This document shows, piece after piece, positions 6,082 to 15,903 of a DNA stretch of 64,000 nucleotides. Source of the DNA: Glaciecola sp965660815 (lineage in GTDB: Bacteria; Pseudomonadota; Gammaproteobacteria; Enterobacterales; Alteromonadaceae); contig CBFIBG010000052.1 in the NCBI GenBank assembly GCA_965660815.1, positions 196,820 through 260,819 of the forward strand, written 5' to 3'. The translations under genes and the position numbers were made by a program. Within the stretch, counting starts at the first letter, position 1. Each line of letters starts with the position of its first letter. The notes under the pieces were generated by a model. That model searched no databases, was not told the origin of the DNA, and saw nothing but the letters and a program-made list of their open reading frames with translations.

Positions 6082-8634
6082 TTAATCGTCTTCAAATTCA
6101 ATTTTTTCAGCAATAAAGATATTCTCATCGTTGATAAACCCTTCAACTTCCACTTCGACATTGGCAGCAATATCATTTACAGAGCCGTCCTTAAAACTTG
6201 TAAATCGATCATGCTGCACCGTAAAGTTACCGAGCGTAAATTGAGTATCGCTTAGCACTTGTCCGATAACGCCATCTAATTCGTCTCGCTCCACATCGCC
6301 AAATTCAAGTTCATCGGCAACAAGGATTTGTTCTTCGTTAAAGCGTCCTTCAACCTCAACGAACATGCCAACTTCAATACGGTCTATATTGCCATTTTCA
6401 AACTCAGTACTTTCGATTAGAACAATATCGATACCCGCTACAACGATTGTTTTATTGTCAAGCACCTCAGTAATAACACCCTCTACATCGACAGTGTCAT
6501 CATTTTCACGGTCTTCAATGTCTATCTCATATGCGAATAGTAGTCCGTCTTCATCAAGTATGACCTCTACCTCTACAAAGGTACCCTGAAGTAGGTCTGC
6601 AACACTGCCATCTGAAAAACGAGTTGAGTCATTAAATATGATCTCCTGCTGATTAATTACCAGTATACCGTTTGCGGCATCAGCGTCTAACAAGCCTTTG
6701 ACTTCAAAATCATAATCATCTCTATCGTCCATGTCTTCTAGCTCAATTCTCGTTGCTAGAATATCACCGTTATCAGCTTCACGACCATACACTTCAATTC
6801 GTACACCGTCCGCCAGCAAAGCTAAAGCATTGCCTTTGAAAAAGGTACGGTCATTAGTTGTGACTAGACGACCGTTAACAGTGAAAGATTCAGCGGATTC
6901 AAAGTTAGCAATGACACCTTCAAATTCAACACTGCCCGACAAATCATCGCTATTTTCGCCATCTGCACTACTGGTTTCTATTTCAGTAGCAAGAATACTA
7001 CCATCTACCTGTGTGATTCCTTCAACTTCAACCCAATCACCCACTACTAAGTTAGCAAAGAATACATCTGCGGATACATCAGCATCACCTAGCTCAAACT
7101 CTGTAAATAAACCCGCAGATATAAGCGTGTTCTGTAACTCCAACGTCGTACCATCAATTGAAGTAATTTGTCCTTTGAGTTTAGCGTCATCATCCTCCTC
7201 ATTGCCACCGCCAACGACTTGTTCACGCTCTAGGGCCTTCACCACTAATGTTTCGCCGTTCAAAAACGCTTCAATTTCAACTAGGTCACCTACATTAAGT
7301 TGGTCTAAACTGAAACGTCTTACTTCTAATTCAGAGTCATCTTTTAATAAACTAAATTCATCGACAAAAAATTCAGTATTTACAACTGTTACCGTACTGC
7401 GGTCTAAATCAACGGCTTGTAATGCGCCTTCAACTTCAAGCTCACTTTGCTTGTCGAAACGAATTCGCTCAGCTACAAGGCCTGTCTCAGTTTTAAAGCC
7501 TTCTAACTTCACTCTTGCACCAATGATTAACTCTTCGCTGGTGCCTGCAATGAAATTAGTGCTTTCGTTCCACACAACTGTTCTGCCACTAATATCAAAC
7601 TGATTTTCGCCCAAAGCGCTGATAATTCCATCGATGGATTTGCGATCTAAATCGTTATTATCTTCATCATCTCTGAGCTCAACGCTATCCGCATTAATTA
7701 CACCCTCTATAAGTCCTTGGTTTGATTCTACTTTTACTTTCTGTCCATTAGCCAACTGACCTTCTACATCGGCTTGTGAGTAATCGATTATTACATTATC
7801 TAGATTAAATAATTGGTCTACAGAATTGAGATTTGAAACCTCACCATTTAATTTGAACGAGTCCGCATCATTTTCAAGTTCGACATAAGTTGCAATCCAT
7901 TTGCTGTCGGTACTTTTGATAGCGCTGATTTCCACAATATCGCCTACTTGTAGGGTCGTTAAGGTGACATCATCAAAAACGGTGCGTGAATCGACCTCAT
8001 ACACTTGCCCGAAAACAATTAGCTGACTATCTCCCAGCAAAATTGTATCCAGTGGGCCTTCTACGTGCGCGGAATGAGTTACTTTACTAGCACTGTTGAT
8101 TGAACCATCTGCAGTTTGGCGCCCTGTTAAAGCCACGTTCATACCCACTGAAAGGTCATCTTCACTGGCATTATCATTTTCGTCAGTCTCAAACGTAGCG
8201 TCATCGGTAGAAAACCGCACCCCATTAACAAAAACACTTCCAAAATTACTTATTACACCCTGGGTTTGAATATCGGTCATGTAAACAAGCTCTTGCGAAA
8301 CTGCACCATTGGCACTAACAGTTACCGAGAAGCTAGCAGGCAACACGTCAAATTCAATATCACCCGCTGAGACTGGAGAAGTTGTTATTGTATATGTGCC
8401 CGGTGCTAAATTAGACAAGGTTGTACTTTCGATTACCTCGCTTGAAAATCCGCTTGGGCCGCTGACCGAAACGTTTGATTCGGTGCCCATTGGTAAGCCA
8501 ACAATCGACACAGAAAGTGAACCAGTCGACATAACAGGCAATGTTTCAGTCCCAGTATCACTTGAGCCACCGCATGCATAAAGCATGGATGTAGCTAATA
8601 TTGAACTTAAGATATATCGCTTTTGCATTTTCAT
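6082..8634 (-). CDS. large lipoprotein with about ten DUF5666-type repeats
   Basis: An 850-residue predicted lipoprotein. The signal peptide ends in the lipobox LYAC with Cys21, and the next residues GGSSD carry no inner-membrane retention Asp at +2, so the outer membrane is likely. Residues 35-105 form an Ig-like segment (GTYTITTSPVSAGDIEF). After it come about ten related units of 65-80 residues, each opening with a motif such as GVISNFGS, EGPLDTI, NGEVSNLN, DGIISALG, EGALQAVD, KGQITSID, EGVIANFE, KGLLDADA, EGVITEVL or DGVIGQVL and closing with a VEVEGxxxxxGxxxAxxIE strand pair. This matches DUF5666, a small beta-barrel repeat of unknown function. The protein is very acidic. It is first in a two-gene unit with the barrel gene. 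No catalytic residues are recognisable; a cell-surface binding role is inference. Confidence 0.85.
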   Translation of the reverse strand: MKMQKRYILSSILATSMLYACGGSSDTGTETLPVMSTGSLSVSIVGLPMGTESNVSVSGPSGFSSEVIESTTLSNLAPGTYTITTSPVSAGDIEFDVLPASFSVTVSANGAVSQELVYMTDIQTQGVISNFGSVFVNGVRFSTDDATFETDENDNASEDDLSVGMNVALTGRQTADGSINSASKVTHSAHVEGPLDTILLGDSQLIVFGQVYEVDSRTVFDDVTLTTLQVGDIVEISAIKSTDSKWIATYVELENDADSFKLNGEVSNLNSVDQLFNLDNVIIDYSQADVEGQLANGQKVKVESNQGLIEGVINADSVELRDDEDNNDLDRKSIDGIISALGENQFDISGRTVVWNESTNFIAGTSEELIIGARVKLEGFKTETGLVAERIRFDKQSELEVEGALQAVDLDRSTVTVVNTEFFVDEFSLLKDDSELEVRRFSLDQLNVGDLVEIEAFLNGETLVVKALEREQVVGGGNEEDDDAKLKGQITSIDGTTLELQNTLISAGLFTEFELGDADVSADVFFANLVVGDWVEVEGITQVDGSILATEIETSSADGENSDDLSGSVEFEGVIANFESAESFTVNGRLVTTNDRTFFKGNALALLADGVRIEVYGREADNGDILATRIELEDMDDRDDYDFEVKGLLDADAANGILVINQQEIIFNDSTRFSDGSVADLLQGTFVEVEVILDEDGLLFAYEIDIEDRENDDTVDVEGVITEVLDNKTIVVAGIDIVLIESTEFENGNIDRIEVGMFVEVEGRFNEEQILVADELEFGDVERDELDGVIGQVLSDTQFTLGNFTVQHDRFTSFKDGSVNDIAANVEVEVEGFINDENIFIAEKIEFEDD

Positions 8635-8990
8635 TATTAATCCTCACAAGCTACTTAGTTTCCAAAAAGGGATCTTTAATAAACGAATGTTTCCATTGCA
8701 AGACCGCGCGTCAACACTCTCGAATATGAGACATTTAAAGACCGACTGTAGTAGTAACGAATGAGTAAAAGGGTTTATTCCCAAATATTTTAAAAATAAA
8801 AATAAACTGCTACTAGGCACGGCATGAATGGCATTATTGTTTATATAGGTGACGCGGTGATTGATTTCAAATCTTGAGTTCACTTGAGCAAAAAAAACAA
8901 ACAGCATGAATAGCATCTCTAAGGCTTTTTTGTGTGTAAAGTTTTAACTTTCGTGTGTATTTTTAAACGTATTCCTCTTGTTTTTATCCA
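8635..8990. other. intergenic region upstream of the DUF5666 gene
   Basis: About 350 bases without a credible gene. A 90-codon open frame at 8644-8916 on the minus strand has no family resemblance and no good ribosome site, and is taken as chance. The region must contain the promoter of the DUF5666-barrel unit; I see no clear sigma-70 or ECF-type boxes. Confidence 0.5.
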
Positions 8991-9689
8991 CTACTTCAAG
9001 TGCCTTCCCCCATTAAGATGCAATACTTGGCCTGTGATGTAGCGACTATTCAATAAATATTTTACAGCATTTACAGCTTCCGATGCCCCCGGAGCAATTC
9101 CCATAAGAGATTTCGATAACGCTTTTTCTTTGTATTCGTCACTGTCGTGCTCATTGAACATCAGTAGTGAAGGCGCGATGGAATTCACTTTCGTTCTCGG
9201 CGCAAGCTTGGCAGAAAAGCTCAAAGTCAAATTATGCAGCGCAGCCTTGCTAGCCGAGTATGCTATATGCTTTTTGCTGCCTTTGTCTTGCACAAAATCC
9301 GTCATGTGAATGATATCACTGGGATCTTGAAGCATTTTATGACACTTCATATTGATGATATAAGGCGCGTTTGCGTGAACCTGCATCATTTTGTTGAACA
9401 AAACGTCTAAATTTGAGTCAGATTTTTCGCTAACCCAATCAGAAGCATTATGAATAATGGCTCGCAACAGGTGAGTTTTACTGTTTAACTTGCTGATGAA
9501 TTCTTCAACGCCATTATTTGTAGAGAAGTCAGCATGAATAGCAGTAGCACCGAGACTAATTAAAGCATCGACCGATGGTTTTTTGGTTCGGTATGTTATA
9601 ATTATATCGTAATCTTTAGCGAGCAGATCTTCAGCGATAGCCAAACCAAGCCTTTGGGCACCGCCGGTTATTAAAATTGGAGCTGTCAT
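8991..9689 (-). CDS. folM: dihydromonapterin reductase FolM (SDR family)
   Basis: NADPH-dependent short-chain dehydrogenase that makes tetrahydromonapterin from dihydromonapterin and has weak dihydrofolate reductase activity in E. coli. The 232-residue protein has the Rossmann nucleotide-binding motif LITGGAQRLG (6-15) and the catalytic YSASK with Tyr144 and Lys148. It follows E. coli FolM closely: YDIIITYRTKKPSVDALI, HADFSTNNGV, IIHNASDW, DIIHMTDFV, GSKKHIAYSASKAAL and VNSIAPSLLMFNEHD. It is transcribed divergently from folE, which makes the pterin precursor, from a shared 251-base interval. That pairing supports a pterin role over a generic reductase. Confidence 0.9.
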   Translation of the reverse strand: MTAPILITGGAQRLGLAIAEDLLAKDYDIIITYRTKKPSVDALISLGATAIHADFSTNNGVEEFISKLNSKTHLLRAIIHNASDWVSEKSDSNLDVLFNKMMQVHANAPYIINMKCHKMLQDPSDIIHMTDFVQDKGSKKHIAYSASKAALHNLTLSFSAKLAPRTKVNSIAPSLLMFNEHDSDEYKEKALSKSLMGIAPGASEAVNAVKYLLNSRYITGQVLHLNGGRHLK

Positions 9690-9940
9690 TTTTGAATTAT
9701 AATTCCTTTATAGAAATAAGAGTTAACATAGATGCTAAGCAAGATAGCATCGTAAAGCGTAAAGTATACGCAGGTTAAAAGATATTGGATTTAGCGAGAT
9801 ATAGACTTAAGAGACGTATTTAGGATGATGCATTGGTTCAAAAATTAAAATATTTTAATTTTTCAGTAAATTGCCGTAACAAGGGTAAACCAGGTACATA
9901 TTTGTGCGTATAACCTATTAAAAATCAGACTGGATAAAGA

Positions 9941-10627
9941 ATGTTAGCAAACGAAAAAATATTAATACACAGTGCCAAAAGTAGTAAATTGTCACCTCAG
10001 GCTCAAATGGTTCGTGAAGCATTAATTGCCTCGGGTCTCGAGACACCCATGGTTGATAACGGGTTAACTAACGAAGAAAAACGAGCAAAGATTAAAAATC
10101 ACATGAACGAGATTATGCATGTTCTAGGGTTAGACCTTAATGATGACAGTCTCCAAGACACGCCTAATCGAATAGCAAAAATGTACGTTAATGAGATTTT
10201 TTCTGGATTAGATTATTCTAATTTTCCAAAAATCACTCAAATTGAAAATAAAATGAGTATAGAGCAGCCAGTGCAGGTGACCGATATCAGTTTGACCAGC
10301 ACTTGTGAACACCACTTTGTGACGATTGATGGCACCGCAACAGTGTCGTACATCCCTAATCAAACAGTAATAGGGCTAAGTAAAATCAACCGTTTGGTGA
10401 GCTTCTTTGCACAAAGACCTCAGGTTCAGGAAAGGTTAACACAGCAAGTTATGGTTGCTCTACAAGCTTTAACCGGTACCAAAGACGTTGCAGTAAGCAT
10501 AAACGCGGCTCATTATTGTGTTAAGGCTAGAGGCGTTAAAGACACAAATTCGTTTACAAAAACGTCTGCTTTAGGTGGTGCGTTTAATACGGATAGAGAC
10601 CTCAGACGAGAATTTTTCCAGTTATAA
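9941..10627 (+). CDS. folE: GTP cyclohydrolase I
   Basis: Converts GTP to 7,8-dihydroneopterin triphosphate, the first step of folate and monapterin synthesis; acts in the cytoplasm as a homodecamer in the known family. The 228-residue protein aligns with E. coli FolE over nearly its whole length: DTPNRIAKMYVNEIFSGLDY, TSTCEHHFVTIDG, VIGLSKINRLVSFFAQRPQ and HYCVKARGVKD. The zinc ligands are Cys122, His125 and Cys193. The N-terminus is about 12 residues longer than in E. coli. A start at Met23 is possible, but the ATG at 9941 has GGATAAAG just upstream. It diverges from folM. Confidence 0.97.
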   Translation: MLANEKILIHSAKSSKLSPQAQMVREALIASGLETPMVDNGLTNEEKRAKIKNHMNEIMHVLGLDLNDDSLQDTPNRIAKMYVNEIFSGLDYSNFPKITQIENKMSIEQPVQVTDISLTSTCEHHFVTIDGTATVSYIPNQTVIGLSKINRLVSFFAQRPQVQERLTQQVMVALQALTGTKDVAVSINAAHYCVKARGVKDTNSFTKTSALGGAFNTDRDLRREFFQL

Positions 10628-10648
10628 TTTACGCCAGATTATAGTAGA

Positions 10649-10672
10649 CCAAGCGTACCTATGTGCGCTTGG
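10649..10672. terminator. hairpin between convergent folE and diguanylate cyclase genes
   Basis: A ten-pair stem (CCAAGCGTAC with GTGCGCTTGG, one G-T pair) has a four-base loop, placed 22 bases after the folE stop. The following sequence, CGAATTTG, is only weakly T-rich, so termination would be imperfect. Confidence 0.5.
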
Positions 10673-10720
10673 CGAATTTGATGTAGTTTTCACATTTGTA
10701 TCGGTGATACCTTACGTGTT

Positions 10721-13561
10721 TTATACTTGATTATCAAACCACACAAATTTATTCTTACCAGAATTCTTCGCTACATACATGGCTTGATCCGCTTTGCGTA
10801 AAACAATCTCAGAGGGCAACTCTGAGGTCGGTTCGACTATAAGAGCGCCTATACTTACGGTCACTTCTAGCACGGCTTCGTTAAACATTATAGGACAATC
10901 AATAGATTGTATTATTCTATTAATAATGCGCTCGCAATATACCTTATTTTTAACATCGACTAGCATGGCAGTAAATTCATCGCCACCTATCCTAGCAATA
11001 TTATCGCTGCCTCTATCTACTCGTATTTCTGCGCTCATTCTGTTTGCGACAATCTGTAGTACTTTATCGCCAGCGTCATGACCGTACTTGTCATTGATTT
11101 GTTTAAACCCGTCTAAATCCATAAACAAAATGCAAATCTTCTGGTTATTTATCGCCGCTTTGTTGAGTGCAAGGCTTAGATTTTTTGTAAAAGACGCCCT
11201 GTTAAACAGGCCGGTTAACGTATCGTGATTAGCAACATACTGGATGGTATTTTCTCTTCTTTTTTGCTCTGTTATGTCGACAAAGGTAGCCACGGACGAG
11301 TACTTGGAACTTGTAATTGAAAACATGATGTCTTTTGAGCTACCATCTCTACATACTAGATTTAATTCAAAAGCATGTTCTATCAACCCTTGTTTCATTA
11401 GGTTTGATAATATTGCTTGATCTTTGTCATTTTGTGTCACTTGAGTTATCCAGTCATCCAAGTTGGATAATTCGTCGATATCAAATCCTAAAATGTGGAT
11501 AAATTGGTCGTTGATATAAGTCACTTTACCATCTTTGTCTAATGACAAAACGCCAGCCATAGTTGAATTCGCAATAGCTTCGAATTTTTCGACCGAATGA
11601 AGTGCCTGTTGCTCTTTATCTTTCAACTCGGTTACATCCACAGAAGCACAGTACAATACTTTTTTTGAATTTTTGGAAGCGTCCATAAGTCTTCCATTGT
11701 GTCTGATCCACAACGTCTTACCAGAAACGCTTTTATGTCGTAAAGTGATGCTAAATTTATCAGTTTCGCCATTTAAGTGTTTGCCAAACTCCTTTTCGAA
11801 AAGAGGCAGGTCGTTTTTGTGTATTCTAGAACGCCACGCATTTGCAGTGATTTCTTGGGAAGGGAGCTTTTCATAGCCTAATAGTGTTAACCACTTGTCA
11901 TTCAGCCTTACGGTTTGACTGATATCATTCCATTCCCAAATGGCTGCATCTGTGCCCTCAATTATTGATCGTAGCCTAAACCGTTCGTCTTCTAATTCTC
12001 TGGCTTGAGATCTTTGCTCAGTGACATCGTGAATGATTGAAAATAATAACGTTTTTCCGTTTACCTCGACTGGACCAGAGTAAACATCTACTTCTCTAAT
12101 TTCCCCAGACGCCAATTTATGTTTAAATTCAAAATATAAGCGTTGTTCTGAGAGGGCAGCGTTTCGCTCATTAATAATTTCTTGTTCAGTTAAACAGTTT
12201 ATATCAGCAATATTCATAGACGTTATTGTGTTATGTGAATATCCGTAAAACTCCACTGCCGCCGAATTTGCCTCTAATATGGCCCCAGTGTTTGGTTCAA
12301 TAACAAGCTTTACTGAAGTATTAACTTCGAAAAACTGCCTATATCTCTCTTTTAGTTCAATAATTTGCGATTGATTTATATTAAGGTCGTGAATGGCATC
12401 ATAAAGTGCATTGGCAATAATGTGAAACTCATCATGTTCAAATTTCTTGTTTGCAAGCTTGGTAGATAAAGTCAGCGCCTGCGCTAGGTTATTATCTTTG
12501 ATAGGTTGAGCAAGAGCACTTAAGCGTCGTGCTTTTATCGAGATCCTTTTACCGACTTGGTGTGTGAATATAGCAATTAAAATGGTTAAAAATATGACCG
12601 TAATAATCAGACTATCACGTGTTTGATTCAGTGGCTCCATGAATTCATCTGGATAGACATAGGCAATTAACGTCCAGTTGAGAGTTGGCACTTTTAAATA
12701 CCACTGGGTTAATAATATGCCATTTTCAAAAGACTCATATACAGATGGAGAAAGGTAATTTGGGTTTGTACGAAAAAACCACTCGTCTAATACTTCTCTT
12801 TCACTTGTGAATTGTTTGAGTTTAGATAAGTCAGGTTTAACAATCCATTGACTTTTTTCATCAACGATAAATACTTGGCCAGACTGGCCAAGTGTCAAAT
12901 TGTTTAACTTTGTTATGATTTGCTCGAACAACTCTACTTCTTTAATTCCAACAAATACGATGCCGATAACGTTACCTGCTTGATTATATAATGGCGAATA
13001 TACGGTTAGGTATGGAGTACCAATTACATCGGCAAATCCGACATATTTCTGTTGATTGTTTACCACAGTATCAAATACTTCTCTGGACACAGTCGTTCCC
13101 ACAGCAGACTCTCCGTTTTCCAAGCTAATATTAGTGGAAACTCTTACTGCCTCGTTACCGATTACTTGGAAAATGGTAGCGCGGTCACTAAACATATTTG
13201 AAAACTCGGTGATGACAGCGTTACTTTGGTTGACAACAGTTGTGTTGTCTTCGGATACCAACGAGAGTTTATTATCAATAATTTGTGGCTTGCCTTTTTG
13301 GGCCATTAGGTATTCGAGTGTATTCAACTCTCCCAAAAGGGATGTAATGGATAAATCGTAAGTAGATTGTATTTGATAGCTGACGTCTAATAATTTTGCC
13401 CTAGTATTTTCGTCTACCTGGTTTATGAGGGCCTGTTCTGATACTGATAAAACAATATAGCTAAGTGCAATTAAAGGCAAAATTGCAAGTGGAAAGATAA
13501 GCAATTTGATTTTAGTACCAATAGAGCTGTCGCTCAAATAGTTTAAGACTTTTGAATACAT
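10721..13561 (-). CDS. membrane diguanylate cyclase with periplasmic sensor, PAS domains and GGDEF domain
   Basis: Predicted to make cyclic di-GMP from two GTP in response to an extracytoplasmic or intracellular cue. It has 946 residues. A membrane span at about 18-40 (LLIFPLAILPLIALSYIVLS) precedes a roughly 270-residue periplasmic Cache-type sensor, and a second span lies near 312-332 (LIITVIFLTILIAIFTHQ). Three PAS-like segments then start near 400 (RYRQFFEVNTSVKLVI), 530 (RLRSIIEGTDAAIWEW) and 655 (KFEAIANSTMAGVLSL). The GGDEF domain occupies about 775-946, with intact signature IGGDEF (859-863) and a product-inhibition I-site RGSD (850-853) five residues before it. There is no EAL domain. 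It is a single gene, convergent with folE. Confidence 0.93.
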   Translation of the reverse strand: MYSKVLNYLSDSSIGTKIKLLIFPLAILPLIALSYIVLSVSEQALINQVDENTRAKLLDVSYQIQSTYDLSITSLLGELNTLEYLMAQKGKPQIIDNKLSLVSEDNTTVVNQSNAVITEFSNMFSDRATIFQVIGNEAVRVSTNISLENGESAVGTTVSREVFDTVVNNQQKYVGFADVIGTPYLTVYSPLYNQAGNVIGIVFVGIKEVELFEQIITKLNNLTLGQSGQVFIVDEKSQWIVKPDLSKLKQFTSEREVLDEWFFRTNPNYLSPSVYESFENGILLTQWYLKVPTLNWTLIAYVYPDEFMEPLNQTRDSLIITVIFLTILIAIFTHQVGKRISIKARRLSALAQPIKDNNLAQALTLSTKLANKKFEHDEFHIIANALYDAIHDLNINQSQIIELKERYRQFFEVNTSVKLVIEPNTGAILEANSAAVEFYGYSHNTITSMNIADINCLTEQEIINERNAALSEQRLYFEFKHKLASGEIREVDVYSGPVEVNGKTLLFSIIHDVTEQRSQARELEDERFRLRSIIEGTDAAIWEWNDISQTVRLNDKWLTLLGYEKLPSQEITANAWRSRIHKNDLPLFEKEFGKHLNGETDKFSITLRHKSVSGKTLWIRHNGRLMDASKNSKKVLYCASVDVTELKDKEQQALHSVEKFEAIANSTMAGVLSLDKDGKVTYINDQFIHILGFDIDELSNLDDWITQVTQNDKDQAILSNLMKQGLIEHAFELNLVCRDGSSKDIMFSITSSKYSSVATFVDITEQKRRENTIQYVANHDTLTGLFNRASFTKNLSLALNKAAINNQKICILFMDLDGFKQINDKYGHDAGDKVLQIVANRMSAEIRVDRGSDNIARIGGDEFTAMLVDVKNKVYCERIINRIIQSIDCPIMFNEAVLEVTVSIGALIVEPTSELPSEIVLRKADQAMYVAKNSGKNKFVWFDNQV

Positions 13562-13743
13562 TGGCAGGAAAATCTTACTTTGATACTAAAAATAAATAGG
13601 TAACGTCAATGTTAACAACAAGAGAGAGTCGGTGTTTTGACTTAGATCTAATATATGAATAGAAAGAATAACCACTTCGTTAAATGAGATGTAAAGACCC
13701 TGCATCTAAATGCAGAATCCGTTATTTTTCGATGGTTCTATTA

Positions 13744-13769
13744 AAGCTTCCCGTTTGCAAGGGAAGCTT
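13744..13769 (-). terminator. hairpin after the amylase gene
   Basis: AAGCTTCCC at 13744-13752 and GGGAAGCTT at 13761-13769 form a nine-pair stem with an eight-base loop, 13 bases past the amylase stop on the minus strand. The tail TAATAG is short of T residues, so it is a plausible but weak terminator. Confidence 0.55.
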
Positions 13770-13782
13770 CCAATATCAATAA

Positions 13783-15903
13783 CTAGTTGCTAGACATTAA
13801 TTCGAAGCTTTTAGACAAAGTCTGGCCAGAAAAATTGTCGGCTTGTATTTCTATTTTTGTGATTTCTTTTGCTATTTCTGGTGTTAGAACAGCTCTGTAA
13901 GGCGCAGTGGTGTCAAATGCGATTAGCTCTCTCTTATTTGGTTCAGATACATCGTAAAACTCCACTCGAGCCAAATTAAATTGTTCAGGATTAGAAAAGC
14001 CTAGATTTACTGGTAAAAATACGCGCCCATCATTCCGATAGCTGTCTCGTAACATAATGTCGCGAATACGTGATTGAGCGATAGGTTGAGTTGATTGAAG
14101 TAGTACATAACTTAAAGGTGCGAGCTCGAGTTGCAATTGATCACCACTTTGAGAAAGAGAACTATCGTCACTGCCTGCAATTTTCTTATATGTAAGGTTT
14201 CCTACACTGGTGCTTAATTGTTGGCGCTTTGTTGAAAAGTTGAAGATGGCCATGTGATCTACTTGGTTTTCTGCGCTAACTCGACTAAATGCGTAAATTT
14301 GTTTTGAGTCGTCGGCCAGCCGATTAATGTGTTCACCATGTTTTAAACTGGGGTATGTTTGCCTGATCAAAGCCAATTCTTGTAACTTGACATAAAGAGG
14401 ATGAGAGCGATCAAAATTGCTATCGGCGGTCGTTTTTTCAGTGCCTATCAGATCATTATCGTTATAGCTATCAACCAGAGATGGGTCCATATTTTCGCGA
14501 GAGTCTACGTCGCCACCATCACCTGTGAAACCTTGTTCATCACCATAGTACACCACTGGAACACCGCGAGAAAAAAACATTAAGGCGTGACTCAATTTGC
14601 TTCTTGCCAGCTTCTCTTCATCGCTAATATTCGGTAATCCATTGTTAATTGCATTGCCCACTCGGCCCATGTCGTGATTGCCAATAAAGTTCAAAAGGTC
14701 ATTAGGATCCGAGTCGCCATCTCTATAATAGTCGTCGTTGTCAAAAAGCGTGCTCAGTTTGGATACGTTTTTATTAGACAGTACAACGTCTCTTACATTG
14801 AATGCAAAGCCAAAATCCAATACAGATGGAAGTTTGCCTGTGGTTGTAAATTTACTCAAACCTGCTGGGCTGCCATCGTATACTTCACCAAATATGAAGA
14901 ACTCTGGTAGTCCAATTGATATAGCGTGTTCAACAATCGCTGGACCAAACGATTGCCAAAACTCGATATCAACATGTTTTACTGTATCTATTCTAAAACC
15001 GTCAGGACGAAACTCTGAAATTAGGTCTTTAAATACTTCTGTTAAACCATTTATGACTTCTGGCTGACTGGTGTCTAAATCGTCTAAGCCTACAAAGTCT
15101 CCTTTAACCGCACTTTCGCCTTCCCAAAACGAGTCACCCTGATTATTGTAATATTTAGGGTCGTTCAACCAAGACGGTACTTTTACATTTTTCTCGGTTT
15201 CAAGAACAAAGGGAGTATAACCTTTACCTCCTTTCATCTCTTCAGTACTGATAAATGGACAACCTTTCTGATCTGGATTCAAAAAGTTTCCTTCTTGGTC
15301 GTGGCATTCTTTATACTTAATGACATCCGCAGTGTGGTTGGTGATAATGTCAAAGAATATTTTAATGTGACGTTCGTGAGCGGCCGCTATTAAGCTCTTT
15401 AAATCGTCATTACTGCCAAAATGAGGGTCAATTTCCGTAAAATCGACCACCCAGTAACCGTGATGCCCAAAACCATCAGGTTGTACCGCTTTGTTTCTTA
15501 AGATGGGTGTCATCCAAATAGAAGTGACACCCATTTCTTCCAAGTAATCAAGTTTGGCTTCCAAGCCTGCGATATCACCGCCATGAAAGGCCCATTTAGA
15601 AGTCGGGTCAAGACCGCCGTAGGAAATTGGCTTGTTTGGATCGCCGTTGTCATTTTCAGTATTTGCGTTATGAAAACGATCGGGCATAACGAAATAAAAA
15701 ACTTCCTCTTTGATATCACGAGTAAGGTAATCTTTTTTCGGTATTATAGCTTGAGGTTCGTCAATTACTTCGTTCGCGTTGCGTTCTTCGGTCGATTGAG
15801 TATTGTCAGGAGCGGGTTTGGAACAAGCTGTGAGTAACAGCGCGCTCGATAACAGCGCAGATACTAAAGAACTTTTTAATTTCATATTCATATGTATTTC
15901 CAT
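13783..15903 (-). CDS. alpha-amylase family (GH13) glycoside hydrolase, lipoprotein
   Basis: Predicted to hydrolyse alpha-1,4-glucans such as starch or glycogen oligomers at the envelope. The 706-residue protein has a lipoprotein signal (SALLSSALLLTAC, Cys27). The (beta/alpha)8 domain carries the four GH13 regions: DIITNH (185-190), GFRIDTVKH with nucleophile Asp306, FIFGEVYDG with acid/base Glu340, and FIGNHD with Asp411. The Ala-insert segment GGDIAGLEAKLDYLEEMGV is typical of secreted GH13 enzymes. A beta-sandwich C domain and a further beta-rich module of about 90 residues follow. Start choice is uncertain: in-frame ATGs at 15903, 15891 and 15885 all keep the signal, and 15891 has GGAA about six bases upstream. 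It stands alone rather than in a maltose cluster. Confidence 0.92.
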   Translation of the reverse strand: MEIHMNMKLKSSLVSALLSSALLLTACSKPAPDNTQSTEERNANEVIDEPQAIIPKKDYLTRDIKEEVFYFVMPDRFHNANTENDNGDPNKPISYGGLDPTSKWAFHGGDIAGLEAKLDYLEEMGVTSIWMTPILRNKAVQPDGFGHHGYWVVDFTEIDPHFGSNDDLKSLIAAAHERHIKIFFDIITNHTADVIKYKECHDQEGNFLNPDQKGCPFISTEEMKGGKGYTPFVLETEKNVKVPSWLNDPKYYNNQGDSFWEGESAVKGDFVGLDDLDTSQPEVINGLTEVFKDLISEFRPDGFRIDTVKHVDIEFWQSFGPAIVEHAISIGLPEFFIFGEVYDGSPAGLSKFTTTGKLPSVLDFGFAFNVRDVVLSNKNVSKLSTLFDNDDYYRDGDSDPNDLLNFIGNHDMGRVGNAINNGLPNISDEEKLARSKLSHALMFFSRGVPVVYYGDEQGFTGDGGDVDSRENMDPSLVDSYNDNDLIGTEKTTADSNFDRSHPLYVKLQELALIRQTYPSLKHGEHINRLADDSKQIYAFSRVSAENQVDHMAIFNFSTKRQQLSTSVGNLTYKKIAGSDDSSLSQSGDQLQLELAPLSYVLLQSTQPIAQSRIRDIMLRDSYRNDGRVFLPVNLGFSNPEQFNLARVEFYDVSEPNKRELIAFDTTAPYRAVLTPEIAKEITKIEIQADNFSGQTLSKSFELMSSN

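Noticed and set aside
8644..8916. A 90-codon open frame upstream of the DUF5666 gene
   Set aside because: It has no family resemblance, no good ribosome site, and covers the presumed promoter region.
9803..9819. Possible MetJ boxes (AGACTTAA, AGACGTAT) between folM and folE
   Set aside because: The two imperfect boxes are nine rather than eight bases apart and match the AGACGTCT consensus poorly.
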